Program-made: the position numbers and the translations under genes
From: an uncultured Acidobacteriota bacterium
Lineage (GTDB): Bacteria; Acidobacteriota; Blastocatellia; Pyrinomonadales; Pyrinomonadaceae
NCBI GenBank assembly: GCA_937859595.1
Contig: CALMAH010000019.1
Coordinates: forward strand, 1 to 52,119
Direction: 5' to 3'
DNA: 52,119 nt
The notes under the pieces: generated by a model
The model's database searches: none
The model's input: the letters and a program-made list of their open reading frames with translations, nothing else
What the model was told of the DNA's origin: nothing
Shown here: positions 7,938 through 15,780 of the stretch, in pieces
Position numbering within the stretch: the stretch's first letter is position 1
Layout of the letters: each line of letters starts with the position of its first letter

Positions 7938-8795
7938 ATGACATGGCTGGACAGCAGCGAGGTGATAACGGCGATCGGCCATTTTTTGGCGGAGGACATC
8001 GGGCGCGGGGACATTACGACCTCGGCGACGGTGGCGGGCGACGTTCGCGGTGTCGGCCGGTTTTTGGCGAAGGAATATCTGGTCATCTGCGGGCTGAATA
8101 TCGCCGAAGCTGTTTTTTTGCATCTCGATCCCGATCTGCCGGAAATAGAAACGGCCTTTGCGGACGGGGACGAGATCGAGGAGGGGACGATCTTCGGTTC
8201 GCTAAAGGGATATGCGGACGTGCTGCTTACGGGCGAACGTGTCGCGCTAAATCTGCTGCAGCGGATGTCCGGCGTCGCCACGCTGACGCGGCAGTATGTG
8301 CGAGCGGTCGAGGGGACGAACGCCGCAATTGTCGATACGCGAAAGACCACGCCGGGGCTCCGGCTGCTTGAGAAGTATGCCGTGACGGTCGGCGGCGGGA
8401 AAAACCACCGGATGGGCCTGGACGATGGCGTACTGATAAAAGATAACCACATCACGCTGGCCGGGGGCGTCACAGAGGCGGTCGCGGCCGCAAAACAAAA
8501 GACCGGCCACCTGCACAAGATCGAGGTTGAGATAATGAACTGGGCCCAGCTCCGCGAGGCCATCGAGGCCGGTGCCGACATCGTTATGCTCGACAACCAG
8601 ACACCGGAAGAGGCCGCTAAGCTGGTCGAGATGGCCCGCAGCCTTAATCCCAATGTCCTGATCGAAGCCTCCGGCGGGATGGACCTCGACCGCGTCCGTT
8701 CGTTTGCCGAGGCCGGAGTCGATCTGATCTCCGTCGGCCGCCTGACCCACTCGGCACGGGCTGTCGATATCTCGTTCAAGATACAAACGATCTAG
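7938..8795 (+). CDS. nadC: Nicotinate-nucleotide pyrophosphorylase (quinolinate phosphoribosyltransferase)
   Basis: 285 residues from the ATG at 7938, the usual length. NadC converts quinolinate and PRPP to nicotinate mononucleotide, CO2 and pyrophosphate in cytoplasmic de novo NAD synthesis. Diagnostic blocks: EDIGRGDITT near the N-terminus, DTRKTTPGLR, EKYAVTVGGGKNHRMGLDD followed by IKDNHI, the HKIEVE strand, IVMLDN and EASGGM. An in-frame TTG 18 nt earlier is possible but has no better ribosome site. nadA and nadB are not in the window, so the gene stands alone. A REP-like palindrome follows the stop. Confidence 0.93.
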   Translation: MTWLDSSEVITAIGHFLAEDIGRGDITTSATVAGDVRGVGRFLAKEYLVICGLNIAEAVFLHLDPDLPEIETAFADGDEIEEGTIFGSLKGYADVLLTGERVALNLLQRMSGVATLTRQYVRAVEGTNAAIVDTRKTTPGLRLLEKYAVTVGGGKNHRMGLDDGVLIKDNHITLAGGVTEAVAAAKQKTGHLHKIEVEIMNWAQLREAIEAGADIVMLDNQTPEEAAKLVEMARSLNPNVLIEASGGMDLDRVRSFAEAGVDLISVGRLTHSARAVDISFKIQTI

Positions 8796-8812
8796 TCTTG
8801 ATAGTTCCCCCC

Positions 8813-8845
8813 AAGCGGTGATGCGGACAGGAGTGTCCGCACTCC
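8813..8845. repeat. Solo REP-like element, related to the one in valS
   Basis: 33 bases identical at 30 positions to 4324-4356 inside valS, including the hairpin GCGGACA-GGAG-TGTCCGC. It lies between the nadC stop and the convergent CPBP gene, a typical place for REP sequences. Confidence 0.75.
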
Positions 8846-8919
8846 TTATTCCAGATTCCAAATTCCAGATCCGAGGTCCCAAGCACCGAACCTTAATTTC
8901 AAGATCCAATCCCGAGGGG

Positions 8920-9888
8920 TCATATTTCGACGGGGGGTGTTCTCAATGTCGGGGGAGGGAGCGTCAGGGCGAGGAGTTCTTTGTCCGGTTTCAGGAATGG
9001 CAGAAACCAAAGGGCAGCGATCGACAACAGGAGTGCAAATGTGGCCGCGATGCCGCCTTCGAGGCCATAGTCACTGCCGGTGAGCCACGCTGGCCCGCTA
9101 TCGATCTCTCGGAATAGCGGGGCGGTTATAAAACCGGTCAGCCCGCTTACCTCAACGCCGAAAAATGCTCCCTGCATCCAGTTCCATGCTGCGTGCAGTC
9201 CCGTTACAAGCCAAAGGTCGCGGGTCTTCAGATATGCAACGCCAAACCAAATGCCTGCGAGAAAAGTGTTCGTCCAGGATAGGAGCGAAGCGTTAGGGTT
9301 TGTGTTGTGGACGGTGGCGAACATTACGGATGTGGCGAGCACGCCGAACACCACCAGCCCAGACCGCGAGAAGGTCTGAAGAACATAACCGCGAAAAAGT
9401 GCCTCTTCGGCAGCGGCAGCTACGAGAAAGATCAACGCGGAGGCCGTCAACGTTCTGAGGATGGCCTCGACGCCGGCGCTTCGTTCCAACTCGAATGAAA
9501 GCCCCCCGGCGATAGCCGCTATCCCCACGGCGAGGGAAAGGCTTGCCGCACCGAGCAGGAGTCCGGCGAAAAAATTTCTTGCCCAGCGACCGGTGAACCA
9601 CGCTCCAAGCGAGCGAAAAGGGAGCTTTTCGAGATAGCCGGCCGAGAGCCAGCCGGCGAGAAGCGCGGAGGCGAGCGCGGCAATGCTGTTTACCAGCCAA
9701 AACAAGGGTGTTCCTGCCTTACCGGCCGGGCCGGCTGCCGCCAGAAGGGGCATTGCCGCAACCGAGAACATCACAAGCGAGAAAACGAACAACGAGGTGA
9801 ACACGCCGAACCGGATGCCGCTCCGAAGGCGTCCGTATCGGTCGATAAAAAGACTGGCGAGACCCGGGCGAAGGTTTGAGGAACTCAT
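8920..9888 (-). CDS. CPBP-family intramembrane metalloprotease
   Basis: 322 residues from the ATG at 9888; a TTG at 9936 would add 16. About eight hydrophobic helices. The CPBP (CAAX protease/bacteriocin-processing, Abi) motifs are present: EEALFRGY (motif 1, paired Glu plus Arg), FATVHNTNPN (motif 2 His) and GLHAAWNWMQG (motif 3 His/Asn). Members are membrane-embedded glutamate-type proteases with varied targets; the substrate cannot be inferred here. The hydrophilic N-terminus (RPGLASLFIDRYGRLRSG) is common in acidobacterial-type members. It is convergent with nadC and divergent from the NtrYX genes. Confidence 0.85.
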   Translation of the reverse strand: MSSSNLRPGLASLFIDRYGRLRSGIRFGVFTSLFVFSLVMFSVAAMPLLAAAGPAGKAGTPLFWLVNSIAALASALLAGWLSAGYLEKLPFRSLGAWFTGRWARNFFAGLLLGAASLSLAVGIAAIAGGLSFELERSAGVEAILRTLTASALIFLVAAAAEEALFRGYVLQTFSRSGLVVFGVLATSVMFATVHNTNPNASLLSWTNTFLAGIWFGVAYLKTRDLWLVTGLHAAWNWMQGAFFGVEVSGLTGFITAPLFREIDSGPAWLTGSDYGLEGGIAATFALLLSIAALWFLPFLKPDKELLALTLPPPTLRTPPVEI

Positions 9889-9962
9889 GTCGTAAACGAG
9901 TCTAGCGGAAAGCGTGTGACCGGCCAAACCGAACAATTTGCACCTATCTCTGTGTTAAACTG

Positions 9963-12116
9963 ATGGCGATGGGCCGCCAGCAGAAGAACTACAGAAAACG
10001 CAGGATCCCGTGGGTGCTCGGGATGTTTGTGCTCGTGTCTTTTGTTGTGCTGTTTTTGCTTCAAGCGTCAAATCTCTGGAAAGATTTTCGGGTTGAGACC
10101 GCCGGCGACACTTTGCTGTTATATGCGCTTTCGTCGCTTAATTTTTTCGCCTTTGTAATCTTTGGGTTTATCTTTCTTCGCAGCATTTTGAAACTGGCCA
10201 GAGAGCGAAAAGCCCTTCAGCTTGGGTCGCGGATAAAAACGCGGCTGCTTGTTTACTTTGCGGCGATCAGCCTGCTGCCGATAATCGCAATGGCCGGGTT
10301 CTCATTTCTGTTCATGAACCGTGCCATCGAGCGCTGGTTTTCGCAGATACCCGAGAACGTGCTTCACGAGACGAGGAACAAGGTTGAGGCCGGGGAGGCG
10401 AATGACGTAAGGGACATGGCCCGCCTGCTGGCAGAGGCGATCGGCACGCGGGACATGAACGAGGACCAATTGGATGCCCTTGCAGAGGCAGGCGGGCTCG
10501 AATATATCGAAATAGTCGCCGAAGGGAAGACGATGGCGAGCACTTCGGACGCAGCGGGCCGAGGAGTTTCCGATGAACTTGCAACTGTCATTGAGCAGAT
10601 GCGGGCGGCGGCATCTGCCGAAGAACAAGTGGCGGGAGCAAAACCTTACGCTATCGCCCAAGCCCGGATGGACGGAGGCCGAAAACTGATCATAGTTCCC
10701 GCCGAACGGCCCGGCGAAGAGATAGGGAAGGCGGTAGAAGGAGCGTTGGTTGAGCTTGACCGGCTAAAGGGCGAGCAGATAGTAGTGCGGCAGCTTGGAT
10801 TTCTGACCCTTGGGGTACTTACATTTCTGCTGATATTTGCTTCGATGTGGACGGCATTTTATGTGGCCCGCGGGCTAACGGTCCCGATACGTGCGCTCGC
10901 TGAGGGGGCGGATGAGATAGCGCGAGGCAATCTCGCTCATCGGGTAGAGACGGAGGCCGAGGATGAATTGGAGCTGCTGGTCTCGTCCTTTAACGAGATG
11001 GCAGCACGGCTTGCGGCGAATTCGGATGAGATAATCGAAGGCAGGAGATATACGGAGACGGTACTGCAGACGCTGCCGACGGGTGTGATCTCGCTTGGAG
11101 CTGACGACCGGGTCAGCACGATCAACCGCGCGGCCCGCCGGATGCTGTTTCTGGAAGACGGTGATTTTGCCGGTGTCGATCTGGAAAAATTGGTAAGCGC
11201 GGAGAATTTTCTGGTACTGGAACGGATAGTTCGCCGATCACGCCGGATCGGGTATGCCTCAGAACAGACCGAGATAAGACGCGAGGCCGGAGAAGGAAGC
11301 GAAAGTGCGAACTCCGCCATACCGGTCGCGTTTACGGCTGCAATTCTGGACGAACAAGGGGGCGTGGTGCTGGTAATGGAAGACCTGTCGGAGCTGATCG
11401 CTGCTCAGAGGGCATCTGCATGGCAGGAGGTGGCACGGCGAATGGCGCACGAGATAAAGAATCCGCTGACGCCCATACAACTTTCGGCCGAGCGGATCGC
11501 GAAGCGATTTGCCGAAACGAACGGAACCGCAGAAGATATCCACACCACCGACGGCCAGACCGTAAAGGTGATCCGCGACGGCACCAGCACGATAATTCGC
11601 GAGGTTCAGTCGCTGAAGACGATGGTCGATGAGTTCTCGCGGTTTGCCCGATTGCCGAACGCCAAGTTGCAGCCCGGTGACCTTAACGAGTTGATCCGGC
11701 AGGCGGCGGCAATGTATGAGGGCCGAAGCAGCGAGGCACGGCTTGAACTTGACCTGGCCGAGGGGCTTCCGCCGACGCTACTCGACGCCGAACAGATCAA
11801 ACGCGTTTTTGTTAACCTGATCGAGAACGCCTACGAGGCATTTGACGAGCAGGGCGGCGAAAACCTGATCCGCGTAACGACCCGCTACGAACCGGCTCGC
11901 GATATAATCGTCGCAGAGTTGACGGACAACGGAAAGGGCATTCAGCCGGCCGACCTGCAGCGGCTTTTTCAGCCGTATTTTTCGACCAAGGGGCGCGGCA
12001 CCGGGCTCGGTCTCGCGATAGTCCAGCGAATTATCAGTGAGCACGGCGGGAAGATAATTGCAGGAGTGAACCAGCCAAATGGGGCGAGGTTCACAATTGA
12101 ATTGCCTGTCGGTTAG
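9963..12116 (+). CDS. ntrY: NtrY-like membrane sensor histidine kinase
   Basis: 717 residues. Three N-terminal helices (about 15-36, 52-75, 91-113), a periplasmic region of about 165 residues and a fourth helix near 278-302 are followed by HAMP (TVPIRALAEGADEIARGN), a PAS-like segment (TLPTGVISLGADDRVSTINRAA), a dimerisation domain with phospho-accepting H496 in MAHEIKNPLTPIQLSAERI, and an ATPase domain with N, G1 (DNGKGI) and G2 (GRGTGLGLAIV) boxes. The NPLTPIQLSAERI block is typical of NtrY. It autophosphorylates and should donate to the NtrX-like regulator that starts 17 nt downstream. An ATG at 9969 is an alternative start. Confidence 0.9.
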   Translation: MAMGRQQKNYRKRRIPWVLGMFVLVSFVVLFLLQASNLWKDFRVETAGDTLLLYALSSLNFFAFVIFGFIFLRSILKLARERKALQLGSRIKTRLLVYFAAISLLPIIAMAGFSFLFMNRAIERWFSQIPENVLHETRNKVEAGEANDVRDMARLLAEAIGTRDMNEDQLDALAEAGGLEYIEIVAEGKTMASTSDAAGRGVSDELATVIEQMRAAASAEEQVAGAKPYAIAQARMDGGRKLIIVPAERPGEEIGKAVEGALVELDRLKGEQIVVRQLGFLTLGVLTFLLIFASMWTAFYVARGLTVPIRALAEGADEIARGNLAHRVETEAEDELELLVSSFNEMAARLAANSDEIIEGRRYTETVLQTLPTGVISLGADDRVSTINRAARRMLFLEDGDFAGVDLEKLVSAENFLVLERIVRRSRRIGYASEQTEIRREAGEGSESANSAIPVAFTAAILDEQGGVVLVMEDLSELIAAQRASAWQEVARRMAHEIKNPLTPIQLSAERIAKRFAETNGTAEDIHTTDGQTVKVIRDGTSTIIREVQSLKTMVDEFSRFARLPNAKLQPGDLNELIRQAAAMYEGRSSEARLELDLAEGLPPTLLDAEQIKRVFVNLIENAYEAFDEQGGENLIRVTTRYEPARDIIVAELTDNGKGIQPADLQRLFQPYFSTKGRGTGLGLAIVQRIISEHGGKIIAGVNQPNGARFTIELPVG

Positions 12117-12133
12117 CTATTGACGAAAATTAG

Positions 12134-13483
12134 ATGAATACGGTCCTTATTGTAGATGACGAGCCGAGTATCCGCGAGACGCTGAGGGGTGTGCTCGAGG
12201 ATGAGGGCTTTGGGGTTGAGGCCGTCGCAACCGGCGAGGAGTGTCTTGACCTCGCGGCCCGGCAGCACTATGCGTGTATCTTGCTCGACATCTGGCTGGG
12301 CGACGGCATTGACGGGCTTGAGACGCTGCAAAAGCTCCGTGAAGAGGGAAACGACGCTGCTGTCGTAATGATCTCCGGCCACGGGAATATCGAAACTGCC
12401 GTTCGTTCGACAAAGCTTGGGGCATTCGATTTTATCGAAAAGCCGCTCAGCCTGGAAAGAACGGTTGTTACGGTCAAAAATGCCGTCCGCCAGCGCGAAC
12501 TCGAACGTACCAACGAGCTTCTGCAAAAGGAGCTTGCCGACAAATACGTCATGGTCGGCGAATCGATAGCGATGCGGGCACTGCGGAAGCAGATAGCGAT
12601 CGTTGCACCGTCGGATGGCCGCGTTCTTATCTCGGGAGAAAGCGGGACGGGCAAGGAATTGGTCGCACGTGCGATCCATGCGCAGTCAAAGCGGCGAGGA
12701 GCGCCGTTTGTTGAATTGAATTCCGCTGCGATACCGGAGGAGCTGGTCGAATCCGAACTTTTTGGCCACGCAAAAGGAGCTTTTTCCGGTGCGACGGCCA
12801 ACAAAAAAGGCAAATTCGAGATAGCCGACGGGGCCACGCTTTTCCTCGACGAGATAGGCGATATGTCACCGCGTGTTCAGGCAAAAATGCTCCGAGTTCT
12901 CGAAGAACAGCGGTTTGAACCGGTCGGCAGCAACACGCCTGTAAAGGTAGATGTCCGCGTGATCTCGGCAACGAACAAACGGCTTGACGACCTGATAGAT
13001 AACGGCAATTTCCGGGCAGATCTTTTTTATCGGCTGAACGTGATCCCTTTTCAAATTCCGCCGCTAAGGGAGCGGCCGGAGGACATACCGGTTCTGACAG
13101 AACATTTCAATCAAAGATTTTCGGCCGACTACGGCAAAAAGCCGAAGATCATCGCAGATGATGCAATGGATTCGCTCCGCAGCTATATGTGGCCGGGAAA
13201 TGTCCGTGAGCTTCGCAACACCATCGAACGAGTGGTGATAATGACCTCGAAACAGAAGATCGGCAAGAATGACCTGCCGGAGTTCAGCACCGAAACGGCC
13301 TTGCCCGCCTCCAGCTACAGGTTTCCTTCCTTTAAGGCCGCGACCGACGCTTATCAGCGAGAATACATACTCCACAAGCTGGCACAATACGAAGGTAATG
13401 TCTCGAAAGCCGCTGAAGAGATGGGGGTTGACCGCAGCCATCTCTACAGGCGGATGCGCAACCTTGGCATCCAGGCAAAGTGA
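12134..13483 (+). CDS. ntrX: NtrX-like sigma54-dependent response regulator
   Basis: 449 residues: receiver domain (1-120, phospho-acceptor D52 in ILLDIW), central AAA+ domain and C-terminal Fis-type helix-turn-helix. Walker A is GESGTGKE (about 167-174), Walker B is LFLDEIGD, and the sigma54-contact loop is GAFSGA (about 215-220; Ser in place of the usual Thr, a common variant). WPGNVRELRN and GNVSKAAEEMGVDRSHLYRRMRNLGI complete the family. It should hydrolyse ATP to open sigma54 holoenzyme promoters. Two -24/-12 promoters lie in this window, at 18452 (before glnA) and 37282. Pairing with the upstream kinase gene supports the NtrY/NtrX assignment. Confidence 0.92.
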   Translation: MNTVLIVDDEPSIRETLRGVLEDEGFGVEAVATGEECLDLAARQHYACILLDIWLGDGIDGLETLQKLREEGNDAAVVMISGHGNIETAVRSTKLGAFDFIEKPLSLERTVVTVKNAVRQRELERTNELLQKELADKYVMVGESIAMRALRKQIAIVAPSDGRVLISGESGTGKELVARAIHAQSKRRGAPFVELNSAAIPEELVESELFGHAKGAFSGATANKKGKFEIADGATLFLDEIGDMSPRVQAKMLRVLEEQRFEPVGSNTPVKVDVRVISATNKRLDDLIDNGNFRADLFYRLNVIPFQIPPLRERPEDIPVLTEHFNQRFSADYGKKPKIIADDAMDSLRSYMWPGNVRELRNTIERVVIMTSKQKIGKNDLPEFSTETALPASSYRFPSFKAATDAYQREYILHKLAQYEGNVSKAAEEMGVDRSHLYRRMRNLGIQAK

Positions 13484-13539
13484 GCGTCCCGGGGGCCGGT
13501 ACCGAGGACGGCCGACCGGGAACCTGCCGCCGAAAAATA

Positions 13540-13569
13540 TTGACTTCGAAAATCTCTTCAAAGTAGTAT
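13540..13569 (+). promoter_or_regulatory. Sigma70-type promoter candidate for the TPR metalloprotease gene
   Basis: TTGACT (13540-13545), an 18-bp spacer and TAGTAT (13564-13569), 30 bases before the ATG at 13599. It fits the consensus well and lies in a 115-bp intergenic gap. Confidence 0.5.
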
Positions 13570-13598
13570 TGAACAAATCGCGCGCTGTGGGCTTTTCG

Positions 13599-15608
13599 AT
13601 GAAATATTTCTCTCGAGTTAGTGTTTTTCTTCTTTTATTGGTTCTTGCCGCCGGTGCCCAGAACGCCGGAGCACAGGGTCAATGGCGGAGGGCTACGTCC
13701 GCCAACTTTGACCTGATAGGCAATTCGTCCGACCGCGATATCCGGCGGGTCGCGACTACACTCGAGCAATTTCGCGAGGTCTTTGTAAGGCTGTTTCCAA
13801 CACTGAGATATGACTCGCCTGTTCCGACGCGAGTGATCGTCTTCAGAAACGAGAGGGCATTTCGGCCTTATAAGCCGTTGACCGCAGAGGGCAAGCCGAC
13901 CGATTGGGTGGCAGGTTATTTTCGACAGGCCGAAGACGCAAATTATATCGTCCTTACCACGGAGCGGGAACGGCAGCAAACCTATCAGTTGATCTATCAC
14001 GAATATGTACACTACATAATCAACAACAGCTTCGGCAGGTCTCAAATACCTCCCTGGTTCAACGAAGGGCTGGCGGAATATTACGACCAGTTCATGATCC
14101 AAGGCGACATCAAGGTAGTTCTCGGCAGCCCCAACGAGAACCACATAATGACACTTCGTAATTCGAAGCTGATCCCGCTGGAGCAGTTTTTCAAGATCGA
14201 CTATTACACACTCCATCAGCAGGGCAAGCACGGTGCGAACATCTTCTACGCCCAGGCATGGGCGATGATGCATTATCTGATAAATGGCCGTGAAGGTTCC
14301 CGGTCGCAGGAAGTTGACCGCTTTCTGCAGGGGATCAGGAGCGGCCAACCGCACGAGGCCGCGTTCAAAGCCGCGTTCCAGATGAGCTTTGCGGATATGG
14401 AGCGCGAGCTTCGCAGATACGTGAATCAGAGCACATTTCGGATCTTTAACTATACGCTGAAGGAAAAACTCACTTTTGAAGACGCTATTACATCACAGCC
14501 CGTTGCGGACCACGTCGCGAAGACCGTGCTCGGGGATCTTATGATCGCCGCCCGCCGTTTTGATGATGCAGAAGCGCATCTGAAAGAAGCCCTCGCGGAA
14601 GACATCTCATCGCCGAACGCAAATGCGTCGATGGGGATGGTGATGCTGCATCGCGGCAAGTTTGACGAGGCGCGGAAATATCTGGACATTGCTCGGCGGA
14701 GCGAGAGCAGCAACCATCTTGTCCATTACCGCTACGCATATCTGCTAAGCCGCGAAGGTATGGACGCCAACGGTTGGATATCGCAATACAGCGACGACAC
14801 GGCAGAGACGATCAGGTCTTCGCTCGAGCGCGCGATAAAGCTCAATCCGGACTTTCCGGAAAGCCATCGGCTGTATGCCTTCGTCAACCTGGTCCGCGAC
14901 GAACACATCGACGAGGGGATAACCCATATCCGCCGAGCGATCGCTCTGTCGCCGGGGAACGAATATTACCAACTTGAACTGGCAAATCTATTGATAAGAA
15001 AAGAAGAGTTTCAGCGGGCACGAGCAATAGCCGAAGCGATAAACCGCTCTGCCGAAGAAGGTGCGGTGCGGAGCCGTGCACAGGCCGTGCTGAAGAACGT
15101 CGATATTTTTGAGGCGAATCGTGAGAGCATTCGAGCGATGCGCGAGGCCCGCGAAAGGCTTGATGATCCGCCGGTAATAACCGAAGCGGACGCCCCGCCG
15201 CTAAGCGAAGAGAAACTGGAAGAGCTTAGGGCAAAGGCGGATCTGATGATGATAAACCGTTCACTCAGGACGCCGCAGGATGCAGAGATCAGGATCCTTG
15301 GCGACTTGACGGGGATAACATGCGGCCGTGACAATTCGATCACGTATGCCGTCAAATTCGACGGCGGCGAGCTTCGGCTGACGAGTAAAGATTTTCACGG
15401 ACTCTATGTTTCGACGTTCGTTCCAACAGAAGATATGTCGATAGGGTGCGGAACGATAAAGAAGCCGGCCCGCGCAGTGCTGACATATTTGTCGGAACCG
15501 GATGTGAAGACGCGCACCTCGGGCAGACTGATCTCTATCGAACTGGTGCCGGAGAATTTTGAGTTCCTTGAAGTTGAAGACAGCCCAACTTCAGGAGACC
15601 TCAAATAA
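13599..15608 (+). CDS. Secreted metalloprotease-like protein with TPR repeats
   Basis: 669 residues. The start is the ATG at 13599, which gives a clean signal peptide (VFLLLLVLAAGAQNAGA); the frame is open further upstream, but that part overlaps ntrX and is not exported-like. A gluzincin-type site is visible: HEYVH (H134, E135, H138) followed by WFNEGLAEYY with E156, as in the peptidase MA/DUF1570-like group. The centre and C-terminal half (about 300-560) contain TPR-type helical repeats (DDAEAHLKEAL, DEARKYLDIA, LERAIKLNPDFPESHRLYA). The C-terminal ~100 residues are beta-rich. Probably a periplasmic protease or protein-binding scaffold; the substrate is unknown. Confidence 0.82.
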   Translation: MKYFSRVSVFLLLLVLAAGAQNAGAQGQWRRATSANFDLIGNSSDRDIRRVATTLEQFREVFVRLFPTLRYDSPVPTRVIVFRNERAFRPYKPLTAEGKPTDWVAGYFRQAEDANYIVLTTERERQQTYQLIYHEYVHYIINNSFGRSQIPPWFNEGLAEYYDQFMIQGDIKVVLGSPNENHIMTLRNSKLIPLEQFFKIDYYTLHQQGKHGANIFYAQAWAMMHYLINGREGSRSQEVDRFLQGIRSGQPHEAAFKAAFQMSFADMERELRRYVNQSTFRIFNYTLKEKLTFEDAITSQPVADHVAKTVLGDLMIAARRFDDAEAHLKEALAEDISSPNANASMGMVMLHRGKFDEARKYLDIARRSESSNHLVHYRYAYLLSREGMDANGWISQYSDDTAETIRSSLERAIKLNPDFPESHRLYAFVNLVRDEHIDEGITHIRRAIALSPGNEYYQLELANLLIRKEEFQRARAIAEAINRSAEEGAVRSRAQAVLKNVDIFEANRESIRAMREARERLDDPPVITEADAPPLSEEKLEELRAKADLMMINRSLRTPQDAEIRILGDLTGITCGRDNSITYAVKFDGGELRLTSKDFHGLYVSTFVPTEDMSIGCGTIKKPARAVLTYLSEPDVKTRTSGRLISIELVPENFEFLEVEDSPTSGDLK

Positions 15609-15780
15609 GAATTTGTGGCCGCAAAGACGGTTTATGTGTCTTCGGCCTGTCTTATAAGTGGGAACCATCCAGTATTCCCCGGAGAAAAGCTCAGGACCCA
15701 CAGATCAAGATCCGAATTCACAGATAACATCCTGTTTTCTGGGCGTCGTCCGAAAGAGAACGCCGCCCAGTACTGCCGGC

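Noticed and set aside
13269..13598. N-terminal extension of the TPR metalloprotease by 110 residues
   Set aside because: It overlaps ntrX in another frame and would bury the signal peptide; the ATG at 13599 has its own promoter.
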